Origin: Vicinamibacteria bacterium | Lineage (GTDB): Bacteria; Acidobacteriota; Vicinamibacteria; Vicinamibacterales; UBA8438 | Direction of reading: 5' to 3' | DNA length: 64,000 nucleotides | Assembly (NCBI GenBank): GCA_022820825.1 | Contig: JAJEEU010000080.1 | Span: 78,987 to 142,986 of the forward strand | Shown here: positions 28,288 through 37,300 of the stretch, piece after piece | Numbering within the stretch: the stretch's first letter is position 1 | Layout of the letters: each line of letters starts with the position of its first letter | Position numbers and translations under genes: made by a program | Notes under the pieces: model-generated | The model's database searches: none | Told to the model about the DNA's origin: nothing | Seen by the model: the letters and a program-made list of their open reading frames with translations, nothing else

Positions 28288-28318
28288 CACCCACCGCGGA
28301 CAGGTTGCTGCATCGTTA

Positions 28319-28452
28319 GATGGGGCTGCGCCCCAAACCCCCGCCGGCCACTCGCGGGGACCCCTTCGCCCCACTCCGTGGCCGGCGGGCCGCGCTGTGC
28401 GCGGCCTGGGGACGGCCGCGTTCGTGCTCGCCGTCCCCCTTGTACTTCACCG
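28319..28452 (+). repeat. Structured dispersed repeat, full copy
   Basis: Four hairpins in order: GGGGCTGCGCCCC; a stem CCGCCGGCCAC with GTGGCCGGCGG around GCGGGGACCCC; GCCGCGCTGTGCGCGGC; and GGGGACGGC with GCCGTCCCC. They end in TGTACTTCACCGT. The same layout with different but complementary arms occurs at 62659. No open frame. The gap 28288-28579 holds this and the leader of the next gene. Confidence 0.8.
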
Positions 28453-28579
28453 TCATCGTGGTTGCACTCCAAGTCTCCCGGGTTGGCACCGATTGTGCAC
28501 TCACCTCTTCTGAACGCCGGTTGCGGGCGCCTGCCATCGGGTGCGGGCGCGCCGGGCCGGTCATTACCGGAGGAGGATC

Positions 28580-29281
28580 ATGCCAGCACATCGTATGTCG
28601 CTCATGGCCGCGGCGCTCGCCGCCGGTCTGTTGTGGAGTCAACCGGCCCAGGCCCAGCAGTGGCTTGCATTCAACGTCGGCGAATTCTCCCTGCGCGGGC
28701 TGGACGGCCGGATTGACGACGACGTCCTGCTGGAGAACAGCACCGTCTTCGACATCTTTCCCAGCGACTTCTCGAACGTTACGTTCGGCGGGGAGTGGCA
28801 GGCCGGCATCGGCCGCCACCTGGAGTTCGGCGTGGGGCTGGATTATTACCGGAGCACGGTGCCCAGCGTCTACCTCGACTACGTCGACTTCGATGGTTCC
28901 GAGATCTACCAGGATTTCCGGCTGCGGATAACGCCGGTCACGTTCACGCTGCGCGTGAATCCGTTCGGCACGGATGCGCCGTTCCAGCCGTACGTCGGCG
29001 GCGGCGTGGGCGTGTTCAACTGGCGCTACAGCGAGGTCGGGGACTTCATCGACTTCACGACCTTCGAGGTGTTCAACGACCGGTTCGTGGCGACGGGGAC
29101 CGATGTGGGCACCGTAATCCTCGGCGGAGTCCGCGTTCCCATCGGAACGTGGTTTGCGGCCGGCTTCGAGGCCCGCTACCAGCATGCCGCGGGCACGGTC
29201 GGCATCGACCAGGGCTTTCTGGCCGACCGGATCGATCTCGGCGGGTTCTCCACGCGGTATTCGATCCAGTTCCGCTTCTGA
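28580..29281 (+). CDS. Outer-membrane beta-barrel protein
   Basis: A 233-residue exported protein (signal peptide to AQAQ). Amphipathic strands such as LEFGVGLDYYRSTVP, FQPYVGGGVGVFNWRYSE and TWFAAGFEARYQHAAG end in a C-terminal strand ...YSIQFRF with final phenylalanine. It resembles OmpA-like eight-stranded barrels. The ATG at 28580 has a strong GGAGGA 5 nt upstream. Ligand or function unknown. Confidence 0.75.
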   Translation: MPAHRMSLMAAALAAGLLWSQPAQAQQWLAFNVGEFSLRGLDGRIDDDVLLENSTVFDIFPSDFSNVTFGGEWQAGIGRHLEFGVGLDYYRSTVPSVYLDYVDFDGSEIYQDFRLRITPVTFTLRVNPFGTDAPFQPYVGGGVGVFNWRYSEVGDFIDFTTFEVFNDRFVATGTDVGTVILGGVRVPIGTWFAAGFEARYQHAAGTVGIDQGFLADRIDLGGFSTRYSIQFRF

Positions 29282-29355
29282 AGCGAGGGTCCCGTGGAGT
29301 CCGCAGCGCATCCGAAAGCTGGAGGCGGCCGGGCCGGCGCGGTGTCCTCCTTGAC

Positions 29356-29361
29356 TATAAT
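29356..29361 (+). promoter_or_regulatory. -10 box of DedA-like gene
   Basis: Consensus TATAAT, ending 11 nt before the ATG at 29373; no good -35. Confidence 0.5.
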
Positions 29362-29372
29362 GCGGCCATCCA

Positions 29373-29972
29373 ATGGCCCGCATGGTTGCCTGGGCCCAAT
29401 CCATCGCGCTGTCGATAGGTGGGCCGGGGTTGTTCTTCATCGCCTTTCTGGACTCCTCGTTCCTGTCGCTGCCGGAGATCAACGACCTGCTGGTCGTGCT
29501 CCTGGTGATTCAGCACAAGGAACGGATGCTGTACTACGCGCTGATGGCGACGCTCGGGTCGCTCCTCGGCTGCCTGGTGCTGTACTACATCGGCCGCAAG
29601 GGCGGCGCGGCGCTGGCCAGGCGCCGGTTCGGAGGGCGGCAGATGGAGCGGGCGCTGTCGCTCTATGCGCGCTACGGTGCGATGGCCATCGCCATTCCGG
29701 CCGTCCTGCCGCCGCCGTCGCCGTTCAAGGTGTTCGTGCTGCTCGCGGGCATCGCCGGCGTGCCGGTGCTGCAATTCGCCACGGTCATCGCCCTGGCGCG
29801 CGGCTTCCGGTATACGTTCGAGGCGTGGCTCGCCGTGCGCTACGGCGATCAGGCCATCGCGCTGCTGGAGGAGCATGGCCGGTCCATCACGATCGCGATC
29901 GCGGTGGTCGTCATCGGCGGCGTTGCGGTCTGGTTGATCCGCCGCCGCCGTGAGGCCGTGACGGGGGTTTGA
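29373..29972 (+). CDS. VTT/DedA-family (YqaA-like) membrane protein
   Basis: A 199-residue protein with about five membrane segments. The family features are a Gly-rich helical hairpin (TLGSLLGCLVLYYIGRKGG) and a proline-bearing segment (AVLPPPSPFKVFVLLAGIAGVP) that corresponds to the re-entrant loop. DedA-type proteins flip polyprenyl phosphate or phospholipids. Its neighbours include a polyprenyl-phosphate-type glycosyltransferase, which fits a role in lipid carrier recycling. Confidence 0.78.
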   Translation: MARMVAWAQSIALSIGGPGLFFIAFLDSSFLSLPEINDLLVVLLVIQHKERMLYYALMATLGSLLGCLVLYYIGRKGGAALARRRFGGRQMERALSLYARYGAMAIAIPAVLPPPSPFKVFVLLAGIAGVPVLQFATVIALARGFRYTFEAWLAVRYGDQAIALLEEHGRSITIAIAVVVIGGVAVWLIRRRREAVTGV

Positions 29973-29992
29973 GGGGCGCCGGGCTGCCATCC

Positions 29993-30958
29993 ATGCCGCC
30001 GGAGATCTCGGTCGTCGTCCCGCTGTACAACGAGGCATCCAACGTCGGCGTGCTGCACGAGGAGCTGACCGCAGTGCTGCGCGGGCTCGACCGGCCGTAC
30101 GAGCTGATTCTCGTCGACGACGGCAGCACGGACGGCACGTTCGATGCGCTGGCGGCGCTGCACGGCCGCGACCCGCGGACCGTCGTCATCCGCTTTCGGC
30201 GCAACTTCGGACAGACTGCCGCATTCAAGGCCGGATTCGACCACGCCCGCGGGCGCGTCATCGTGACGCTGGACGGCGACCTGCAGAACGATCCGCGCGA
30301 GATTCCCGCGCTGGTAGCCCGTCTCGAAGAAGGGTTCGACCTCGTCAGCGGCTGGCGCCGCGAGCGCGCCGACCGCTGGTTGACGCGCCGCGTCCCGTCG
30401 CAGTGCGCCAACTGGCTGATCTCGCTGGTGACGGGGGTGAAGCTTCACGACTACGGCTGCTCGCTCAAGGCCTACCGGGCCGACGCGATCAAGCCGGTGC
30501 CGCTGTACGGCGAGCTGCACCGGTTCATTCCCGCGCTGGCCGCCGCGCGCGGCGCGCGGATTGCCGAGATGGCGGTGGGCCACCGGCCGCGCCGCTCCGG
30601 CGCCTCCAAGTACGGACTCTCCAGAATCGGCCGCGTGGCGCTGGATCTGCTTCTCGTCAAGTTCCTCGTCAGCTACGCGACGCGCCCGCTGCGGATGTTC
30701 GGGCCGCCGGGGCTGCTGCTGAGCGTCGCCGGACTCGGCATCGCCGGCTACGTGGCCGGCGCCTGCCTCCGCGGCGCACAACCGCCGGGCGGCGGGGTGT
30801 GGCTGCCGCTGGGCATGCTGGTGCTTATGCTCGGCGTCCAGCTCGTGGCGCTCGGCCTGCTGGCGGAGCTGCAGATTCGCACTGCACGCGGCGCAGAGGG
30901 GAATCCGCCGTACGCCGTGCGCGAGGTGCTGGCAAGCCGGAACCGGCCCGAATCATGA
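29993..30958 (+). CDS. Glycosyltransferase family 2, polyprenyl-phosphate type
   Basis: A 321-residue protein. The GT2 core has VVVPLYNEASN, LVDDGSTDGTFD, the DxD-like VTLDGDLQNDPREIP and GWRRERAD. Two C-terminal membrane helices (about 240-262 and 272-300) anchor it. The arrangement matches ArnC/GtrB-like enzymes that move a sugar from a nucleotide donor to polyprenyl phosphate at the cytoplasmic face. ATG 29993 was chosen; a TTG 24 nt upstream is possible. It ends facing a DegT aminotransferase gene that makes amino sugars. Confidence 0.87.
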   Translation: MPPEISVVVPLYNEASNVGVLHEELTAVLRGLDRPYELILVDDGSTDGTFDALAALHGRDPRTVVIRFRRNFGQTAAFKAGFDHARGRVIVTLDGDLQNDPREIPALVARLEEGFDLVSGWRRERADRWLTRRVPSQCANWLISLVTGVKLHDYGCSLKAYRADAIKPVPLYGELHRFIPALAAARGARIAEMAVGHRPRRSGASKYGLSRIGRVALDLLLVKFLVSYATRPLRMFGPPGLLLSVAGLGIAGYVAGACLRGAQPPGGGVWLPLGMLVLMLGVQLVALGLLAELQIRTARGAEGNPPYAVREVLASRNRPES

Positions 30959-32050
30959 CGTGGCGGCTTGCCGCACGGCCTTGACCACGGCCAACTGGCG
31001 CTCCTCGGACAGCTCGGGATAGATCGGCAGTGACAGCACTTCGCGCGCCGCCTGCTCGGCGTGCGGGAATGCGCCGGCGCGGTAGCCGAGGTCGGCGTAC
31101 GGCGCCTGCAGGTGGATCGGCGCCGGATAGTGGACGGCGCACTCCACCCGCGCCGCCAGCAGCGCCGCGCGGATGGCGTCCCGCCGCGGCGAGCGGATCG
31201 CGTAGACGTTGCAGACATGCTCCGCGCCGGGCACGCGGGACGGCGTTGTCACCGCGGTGCCCAACAGGGCGTCGTAGCGCTCCGCAACGGTCCGCCGTTC
31301 GCGTGTCCACTCGTCGAGGTGCTGCAGCTTGACGCGCAGGACGGCGGCTTGCATCTCGTCCATGCGGTAGTTTCCGCCGGCTTCCGTGCGGCCGCCGGCG
31401 TCGGTAGGTCCCCAGCTTCGCAGGCTGCGGGCAGCGCGCGCCAGCTCGGGATCGTTGGCGACGATGATGCCGCCCTCTCCCGCGGCGCTCAGGTTCTTGG
31501 TGGGGTAGAAGCTGAAGCACCCCGCGTCGCCGATGCTTCCGGCGCGCCGCCCCTTGTAGCGTGCGCCATGCGCCTGCGCGGCGTCTTCCACGACGGCGAG
31601 CCCGTGGCGGCGCGCCAGCTCCAGGATTGGATCCATGTCGGCCGGTTGCCCGTACAGGTGGACCGGCAGGATGGCGCGCGTGCGGCGGCTGACCGCCGCC
31701 TCCAGCGCGGCCGGGTCCATCGTGAGCGTGCCGGGGTCCACGTCGACGAACCGCACGTCCGCGCCGGTGCGCCGAATTGCGTCGACCGTGGCCACGAAGG
31801 TGAAGGGTACGGTGACCACCTCGTCGCCGGCGCCGATCCCGGCGGCCACCAGCGCGACGTACAGGGCGCTCGTACCGGAGTTGACGCCCACGGCGCAGGC
31901 CGTTCCGCAGTACGTGGCGAACTGCTGCTCGAATGCCTCCACCTCGGGGCCGGAGGCGTAGCGCCCGCTGCGCAACACGCGCACGGCGGCTGCCTCCACA
32001 TCGCCGCGGATGCGTTCGTGCTGCGCCTGCAGGTCGACCAGTGGGATCAA
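30953..32050 (-). CDS. DegT/DnrJ/EryC1/StrS-type sugar aminotransferase
   Basis: A 365-residue PLP enzyme. The PLP lysine is K185 in SFYPTKNLSAAGEGG; the cofactor aspartate is in VVEDAAQAHGA; the N-terminal NSGTSALYVAL binds phosphate. Such enzymes make amino sugars for surface polysaccharides. TTG 32050 was chosen as start: GGAG lies 7 nt upstream and the N-terminus MIPLVDLQAQ is standard. It overlaps the convergent glycosyltransferase by 6 bp. Confidence 0.9.
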   Translation of the reverse strand: MIPLVDLQAQHERIRGDVEAAAVRVLRSGRYASGPEVEAFEQQFATYCGTACAVGVNSGTSALYVALVAAGIGAGDEVVTVPFTFVATVDAIRRTGADVRFVDVDPGTLTMDPAALEAAVSRRTRAILPVHLYGQPADMDPILELARRHGLAVVEDAAQAHGARYKGRRAGSIGDAGCFSFYPTKNLSAAGEGGIIVANDPELARAARSLRSWGPTDAGGRTEAGGNYRMDEMQAAVLRVKLQHLDEWTRERRTVAERYDALLGTAVTTPSRVPGAEHVCNVYAIRSPRRDAIRAALLAARVECAVHYPAPIHLQAPYADLGYRAGAFPHAEQAAREVLSLPIYPELSEERQLAVVKAVRQAATS

Positions 32051-32117
32051 GGTGTCACTCCGGGACGCGGGATCTGCTGCGCGCGGCGGAGTAGCGCTGC
32101 CGGCACGGCTCCCGCCA

Positions 32118-32146
32118 TTGTACCTGCCGGCGGAGGCTGGTAAGAT
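32118..32146 (+). promoter_or_regulatory. Promoter of ttcA-like gene
   Basis: TTGTAC (32118-32123), a 17-nt spacer and TAAGAT (32141-32146), only 9 nt before the ATG at 32156. The transcript should begin 1-3 nt before the start codon. Confidence 0.65.
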
Positions 32147-32155
32147 TGCGCCGGC

Positions 32156-32950
32156 ATGGCCTACGGCAGCGACCTGGAAGCACGGCTGGCGCGCAGGGTT
32201 ACCCGCGCGATCACCACCTTCGACCTGATCGAGGAGGGCGACCGCGTGATGGTCGGGCTGTCCGGTGGCAAGGACAGTTGGGCCCTGATGCAGATCCTGG
32301 ACGTGCTGCGCCGGCGGTCGCCGGTGCGCTTCTCGCTGATTGCCGTCAACGTCGATTCGGGCTACGACGGCTACCGGCACGACGCGATCGCGGGGGCCTG
32401 TGACCAGCGGGGTTGGGAGTACCGCATCGAGCACACCTCCATCGGCGAGATCATGGATGACGTGCTCGACGCCGACGCGACGCCCTGCTCGCTCTGCGCG
32501 CGGTTGCGGCGCGGGGTCTTGTACCGGCTTGCCGCCGACGTGGGCGCCACGAAGATCGCGCTCGGCCATCACGCGGACGACTTCGTGGAGACGCTGCTGC
32601 TCAACCTGTTCTTCGCCGGCAGCCTCAAGGCGATGCCGGCCCGCCTGGTTTCGGACGATCGCCGGCACGTGGTGATCCGGCCCCTGGTGTACGTGGCCGA
32701 GGACGAGGCCCGCGCGTATACACGCGCCTGCGAGCTGCCGGTAATCGGCTGCTGCTGCCCGGTGTGCGGCGACCTCAGCCTGAAGCGGCAGCGCATCAAG
32801 CGCCTGCTGATCGATCTCGACCGCGAGCATCCCGGACTGAAGCAGTCGATGCTCAAGGCGCTGGGAAACGTCGCGCCCCGGCATCTGCTCGACAACCGTC
32901 TCAATCCGCCCGCCGCGCTCCGCGCGGAGGCTGCCGCCGTGGCGTCGTGA
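32156..32950 (+). CDS. ttcA: TtcA-like tRNA 2-thiocytidine synthase
   Basis: A 264-residue PP-loop ATPase. SGGKDS at residues 36-41 adenylates the base; CSLC at 111-114 and the later CCCPVCGD supply cysteines for the Fe-S cluster that delivers sulfur; GHHADDFVETLLLN is the conserved central motif. TtcA makes s2C32 in some tRNAs. Slightly short at the C-terminus but all motifs are present. Confidence 0.87.
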   Translation: MAYGSDLEARLARRVTRAITTFDLIEEGDRVMVGLSGGKDSWALMQILDVLRRRSPVRFSLIAVNVDSGYDGYRHDAIAGACDQRGWEYRIEHTSIGEIMDDVLDADATPCSLCARLRRGVLYRLAADVGATKIALGHHADDFVETLLLNLFFAGSLKAMPARLVSDDRRHVVIRPLVYVAEDEARAYTRACELPVIGCCCPVCGDLSLKRQRIKRLLIDLDREHPGLKQSMLKALGNVAPRHLLDNRLNPPAALRAEAAAVAS

Positions 32951-32987
32951 CGGCGCAGCGAGCGGTTGCGAGGGTCCGCCGCAATCC

Positions 32988-33437
32988 ATGCGAGTCGTGC
33001 TGCAGCGCGTCGGCTCCGCGCGCGTGAGCGTCGACGGCGGCGAATGCGCCCGGATCGGCCGCGGCCTGGTCGCGCTGGTCGGTGTGGGACGCGACGACGG
33101 ACCGGACGACGTGGCATACACCGCCGGCAAGATCCGCAACCTGCGGTTGTTCGAGGATGACGGCGGCCGGCTGAACCGTTCGCTCGCCGACACGGGAGGG
33201 GAGCTGCTCGTCGTCTCGCAGTTCACGCTGTACGGCGACTGCCGCCGCGGCCGGAGGCCGTCGTTCGACAAGGCGGCGCCGCCCGCCGGAGCGCTCGGCA
33301 TCTACGAAGACCTGGTCGCCGCGTTGCGCGCGAGCGGGCTGACGGTGCGGACGGGCCGCTTCCAGGCGATGATGCAGGTGGAGCTGGTCAACGACGGCCC
33401 CGTGACGCTGCTGCTCGACAGCCGGCGAAGCTTCTGA
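32988..33437 (+). CDS. dtd: D-aminoacyl-tRNA deacylase
   Basis: A 149-residue enzyme that hydrolyses D-amino acids (and glycine) from mischarged tRNA. The active-site SQFTLYGD and the cross-subunit NDGPVTLLLD (Gly-cisPro loop variant) are intact, as is the MRVVLQRVGSARVSVDG start. It is 37 bp after ttcA, so both tRNA genes are probably one operon. Confidence 0.95.
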   Translation: MRVVLQRVGSARVSVDGGECARIGRGLVALVGVGRDDGPDDVAYTAGKIRNLRLFEDDGGRLNRSLADTGGELLVVSQFTLYGDCRRGRRPSFDKAAPPAGALGIYEDLVAALRASGLTVRTGRFQAMMQVELVNDGPVTLLLDSRRSF

Positions 33438-33442
33438 CGCAG

Positions 33443-33470
33443 CCGCCGGGGGTTTGGGGCGAAGCCCCGA
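33443..33470 (-). repeat. Fragment of structured dispersed repeat
   Basis: GCCGGGGGTTTGGGGCGAAG followed by CCCC: the terminal hairpin of the family at 28319, just after dtd. Confidence 0.6.
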
Positions 33471-33506
33471 GATATGAAGCCGCGCAGCCAGAAGTAACAA
33501 AGCTGG

Positions 33507-33512
33507 TAGCAT
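33507..33512 (+). promoter_or_regulatory. -10 box adjacent to start codon
   Basis: TAGCAT ends 6 nt before the ATG at 33519. No convincing -35. Confidence 0.45.
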
Positions 33513-33518
33513 CAGGCG

Positions 33519-34370
33519 ATGCGACGACTACAGGTGATGGCGGCCGGGATGTTGCTGGCGCTTGCCCTGCCGGCGGCGGTCAGCGCGCAACAGCGGCCGT
33601 TCGTCACCGAAGACCCGGAACCGGTGGGCGGCGGCGTGATGCTGATAGAAGCCGGCTTCGACTACGTGCAGAAGCAGCAGTTCCCGGTGTCAGGTCTCAC
33701 CGGCAATCTGGTGCGCGGGCCGTTGGTGGGACTGAGCTTCGGGCTGAGCGACATCGCCGAGCTGCAGATCGACGGGCTTTCCTTCAGCCGCCAGCGGGTG
33801 ACCGCGCGGGAGCCGGCCCCGCTCTCGAGTCATCTGGATTTCGGCGGCGACACCACGTCGAGCGTCGCCGACCTGGTCATCGCCACCAAGGTGCGCTTGA
33901 TCGACGAGGGCGCCGCCGCCCCCGGCTTCGGACTCCATCTCGCGACGAAGCTGCCGAATGCAAGCAACGAGGCGGGGTTGGGGACCGACGCGATGGACTT
34001 CTTCGCCTCGCTGCTGGTCGGCAAGACGATGGACACGGTCCGCGTGGTGGGGAACGCGGGGTTCGGCATCCTGGGAGATCCGACGCGGGGCGACCGTCAG
34101 AACGACGTGCTGACCTACGGGATGTCGCTCGCCCGCGCCATGACGCATACCACCGAGGTAGTTGCCGAGGTGGCCGGCCGGCTGAACGCGCGCACGGAGA
34201 ACGTGCCGGTCGGGACCGAGAGCTCTCATGTCGCCCGGCTCGGCACGCGCGCGACGTGGGGGGCGATGCGGCTCGACGGCGCCGTCATTGTCGGACTCAC
34301 GCCGCGCGACCCGGACTTCGGGTTTACCGCCGGCTTCACATGGGCCTTCCGCGCGTTCAACGCCCCGTGA
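33519..34370 (+). CDS. Outer-membrane protein of MetA-pathway/phenol-degradation-like family, paralog 1
   Basis: A 283-residue exported protein (signal peptide to VSAQ). It contains QRPFVTEDPEPV, FPVSGLTGN, LATKLPNASNEAGLG and NAGFGILGDPTRGDRQNDVL, nearly identical to segments in the gene at 41406. The repeated amphipathic strands and closing aromatic (FRAFNAP) suggest a barrel related to the Phenol_MetA_deg 'transporter' family. A channel role is inferred. Its stop overlaps the dapF start. Confidence 0.65.
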   Translation: MRRLQVMAAGMLLALALPAAVSAQQRPFVTEDPEPVGGGVMLIEAGFDYVQKQQFPVSGLTGNLVRGPLVGLSFGLSDIAELQIDGLSFSRQRVTAREPAPLSSHLDFGGDTTSSVADLVIATKVRLIDEGAAAPGFGLHLATKLPNASNEAGLGTDAMDFFASLLVGKTMDTVRVVGNAGFGILGDPTRGDRQNDVLTYGMSLARAMTHTTEVVAEVAGRLNARTENVPVGTESSHVARLGTRATWGAMRLDGAVIVGLTPRDPDFGFTAGFTWAFRAFNAP

Positions 34371-35185
34371 CGGCAACCGGCGGTGGCCTCGAATTTACAA
34401 AGGGGCACGCCTGCGGCAACGACTTCCTGCTGGCCCAGGCAGGCGATCTGCCGCAGGGGTCGCTGGGCCCGCTGGCCCGCGCCATCTGTCATCGTCACCA
34501 TGGCGTAGGCGCCGACGGGCTGATCGCGTACCGCCGCACGGCGGCCGGCGCGTCGATGCTGCTCCGCAACGCCGACGGCAGCCGCGCCGAGGTGTCGGGC
34601 AACGGCGTGCGCTGCCTCGCCGCGTGGATGGTCGTGACGGACGGTTCGCCGATCGGCCACGACGTCGTCATCGAGACCGAGGCGGGCGCCAAGACGCTGA
34701 CCCTGCTCGATGCGGCCGCTCCCCGCTACACCTTTCGCGCGCAGATGGGAGATCCGGAAGGGTTGCGGCAGGAAACGCTCGTCGTGGACGGCGAGCCGGT
34801 CCAGGTGGTGGTCCTGTCGGTCGGCAATCCGCAGTGCATCGTGCTGGTCGATTCGTTTGCCGACGCCGAGCGGCGCTTCGAGCGCCTGGGCCCCCGTCTC
34901 GCGACGCACGAGCGGTTTCCCGCGGGGACCAACGTGGAGCTGGTGGCGGTGGAGCGCCCCGATCGGTTGCGCATTCTGATCTGGGAGCGGGGCGTGGGGC
35001 CTACCGCCGCGTCGGGCACCGGGGCGTGCGCGGCCGCAGCGGCGGCGGCCGCGTTCGGCGGCGCGGCCGGGGCCGTGGACGTGGTTTCGCCGGGCGGCTC
35101 GCAAAGGGTCGAGTTGGCGCCGGCCGGCATCCGGCTCACCGGCTGGGCCGAGATCGTCTGCCGCGGCACCTGGCTGGGAATGTAG
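34367..35185 (+). CDS. dapF: Diaminopimelate epimerase
   Basis: A 272-residue enzyme converting LL- to meso-diaminopimelate for lysine and peptidoglycan. The two catalytic cysteines are in VSGNGVRCLA and SGTGACAAA, and the N-terminal KGHACGNDFLL replaces the usual KMHGxGNDF. The start is GTG overlapping the previous stop (GTGA). Confidence 0.92.
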   Translation: MTATGGGLEFTKGHACGNDFLLAQAGDLPQGSLGPLARAICHRHHGVGADGLIAYRRTAAGASMLLRNADGSRAEVSGNGVRCLAAWMVVTDGSPIGHDVVIETEAGAKTLTLLDAAAPRYTFRAQMGDPEGLRQETLVVDGEPVQVVVLSVGNPQCIVLVDSFADAERRFERLGPRLATHERFPAGTNVELVAVERPDRLRILIWERGVGPTAASGTGACAAAAAAAAFGGAAGAVDVVSPGGSQRVELAPAGIRLTGWAEIVCRGTWLGM

Positions 35186-35339
35186 CTTTCGCGTACCCGG
35201 CGGCGTATTCGCGTCACCGTGGCTGCCGCACGGCGACGCACTCCGCGCACGAGCCCGCCGCCGCGCACCGGATTTCGGCGCCCGGGCGGCTGCTGTAGTA
35301 CGATGGCGCGGCGGCACACGACTTGAAGGTGCACAGCGC

Positions 35340-36008
35340 ATGGACGCGCTGGCGCCACACGACCGCCCCCGCGAGAAACTCGACCTGCTCGGTTCGAGCG
35401 TCCTCGGCGACAACGAGCTGCTGGCAGTCATTCTGGGCCACGGGTATCGCCGGGCGAACGCACTCGACATCGCGAACCGGGTGCTCGGCGCGGTCGGGGG
35501 GCTCCACGGCCTTACCCGCCTGGGAAAGGGGCAGTTGAGAAGGGTGCCGGGCGTCGGCCCGGCGAAGGCGGCGCAGATCCTGGCCGCCGTCGAGCTGGGA
35601 CGGCGCACGCTGTCGCGGTCGCCGGCAGAACGGGCGCTGCTGCGGAGCCCGCGGGACGTGGCGGCGTATCTGCTTCCGCGTTACGGCGCGGGAGCGGTCG
35701 AGCAGTTCGGCATCGTGATGCTCGACACGAAGCACCGGGTGGTTCGCGCCACCGTGCTGTCGGTCGGCACGCTGGATGCCAGCCTCGTGCATCCGCGCGA
35801 GGTGTTTCGGGCGGCGACCGCGGGTGGCGCGGCGGCCGTGGTGCTGTTCCACAACCACCCGTCCGGCGACCCGACGCCGAGCGTGGATGACGTGGCGTTG
35901 ACGGAGCGCATGGTGCACGCGGGAGCGATCATGGGAATCGAGGTGCTCGACCACGTCGTGCTCGCGGACGTGCGGTACTTCAGCTTCAAGGAAAGCGGAC
36001 GATTGTAG
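35340..36008 (+). CDS. radC: RadC family JAB-domain protein
   Basis: A 222-residue protein: N-terminal helix-hairpin-helix region (RRVPGVGPAKAAQILAAVELGR), then a JAMM metalloprotease-like fold with the metal motif HNHPSGDPTPSVDD. Despite its name RadC is not established as a repair protein; the JAB fold and HhH suggest a DNA-associated nuclease or protease. Complete and standard in length. Confidence 0.93.
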   Translation: MDALAPHDRPREKLDLLGSSVLGDNELLAVILGHGYRRANALDIANRVLGAVGGLHGLTRLGKGQLRRVPGVGPAKAAQILAAVELGRRTLSRSPAERALLRSPRDVAAYLLPRYGAGAVEQFGIVMLDTKHRVVRATVLSVGTLDASLVHPREVFRAATAGGAAAVVLFHNHPSGDPTPSVDDVALTERMVHAGAIMGIEVLDHVVLADVRYFSFKESGRL

Positions 36009-36018
36009 GCGCTTCCCC

Positions 36019-37296
36019 ATGGCGAAGGTCCTGTATCTCGACTGCTTCTCGGGCATTTCCGGCGACATGCTGCTGGGAGCGCTGCTCGACGCGGGCGCGC
36101 CGTTCGACGAGCTGGAGCGCGTGGTCGCATCGCTCGGCCTCGACGGGGTGTCGATCGCGCACGAGCGCGTGGACCGGGCCGGCATCGGCGCGACCAAGTT
36201 TCGCGTGGCGGACGGCGGCCACGACCATCAGCACGACCACGACCACGGTCACGACCACGAGGGCCACCGGCACCACCACCATCACCACCACGATGCGGGC
36301 GGCGGCCGGGCGCATCACCACCGCGGCCTGTCGGAGATAACCGCCATCGTCGACCGCGCGGCGCTGCCGGCGGCGGCGCGGACGCGGGCGGCGGGGCTGT
36401 TCCGGCGCCTCGCCGAGGTGGAGGCGGGCATTCACGGCGTGCCGGTGGAGGAGGTGCATCTGCACGAGGTGGGGGCTGTCGACTCCATAGTGGACATCAC
36501 GTTGGCGGTGGCGGCAATGGAGCGGCTGGCGCCCGACCGGGTCGTTGCCTCACCGCTCAACGTCGGCTCGGGCACCGTAACCTGCGAGCACGGCGAGCTG
36601 CCGGTGCCGGCGCCGGCCACCGTCGAGCTGCTTGCCGGCGCGCCCATCTACGCGCAGGGGCCGCCGGTGGAGCTGGTGACGCCGACCGGCGCGCTGCTGG
36701 TGACGGCGTATGCCGACGCCTACGGCCCGTTGCCGCCCATGCGCTTGGAGCGGATCGGCTACGGCGCCGGCGACCGCGACCTGCCGGCGCGCCCCAACGT
36801 ACTGCGCGCGCTGGTCGGCGAGGCGGACGAGACACCGGAGGAAGCCGGCGCCCCGGAGCGGGTGGTCGTGCTCGAATGCGAGATAGACGACATGAACCCG
36901 CAGTTGTACGGCGTCCTCATGGAGCGGCTGACCGACGCCGGCGCATTCGACGTCTTCTATGCCCCGATCCAGATGAAGAAGAACCGGCCGGGAACGCTGG
37001 TGACGGTGGTCGCGCCGCCGGAGCGGCGCGAGGCGCTGGCCGGGCTGCTGTTCGCCGAGTCGACCACGATCGGCGTGCGGGTCACCGAGACGGCCCGCGA
37101 ACGGCTCGACCGGGAGGTGGTGACCGTCGAGAGCCCGATCGGGCCGGTGCGCATCAAGGTGGCCCGGCGCGACGGCGTCGTCGTGAACGCCGCGCCGGAG
37201 TTCGAGGACTGCGCGCGGCTGGCGGCCGAGCAGGGCCTGCCCGTCAAGGCGGCGCAGGCGCTCGCCGTGCGGGCCTGGCTGGATGCCGGCAGGTGA
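36019..37296 (+). CDS. larC: Nickel pincer cofactor biosynthesis protein LarC
   Basis: A 425-residue LarC of normal length. N-terminal YLDCFSGISGDMLLGALLDAG; a very His-rich stretch (about residues 66-100, HDHQHDHDHGHDHEGHRHHH) probably storing or delivering nickel; VHLHEVGAVDSIVDI; C-terminal half with ECEIDDMNPQLYG and MKKNRPGTLV. LarC inserts nickel into the pincer nucleotide used by lactate racemase and relatives. No larB or larE is nearby. 4 bp before metG. Confidence 0.93.
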   Translation: MAKVLYLDCFSGISGDMLLGALLDAGAPFDELERVVASLGLDGVSIAHERVDRAGIGATKFRVADGGHDHQHDHDHGHDHEGHRHHHHHHHDAGGGRAHHHRGLSEITAIVDRAALPAAARTRAAGLFRRLAEVEAGIHGVPVEEVHLHEVGAVDSIVDITLAVAAMERLAPDRVVASPLNVGSGTVTCEHGELPVPAPATVELLAGAPIYAQGPPVELVTPTGALLVTAYADAYGPLPPMRLERIGYGAGDRDLPARPNVLRALVGEADETPEEAGAPERVVVLECEIDDMNPQLYGVLMERLTDAGAFDVFYAPIQMKKNRPGTLVTVVAPPERREALAGLLFAESTTIGVRVTETARERLDREVVTVESPIGPVRIKVARRDGVVVNAAPEFEDCARLAAEQGLPVKAAQALAVRAWLDAGR

Positions 37297-37300
37297 TTCG

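Noticed and set aside
32051..33301. N-terminal extension of the DegT aminotransferase to 782 residues
   Set aside because: The extra part is antisense to ttcA and dtd; TTG 32050 has a Shine-Dalgarno and gives the standard N-terminus.
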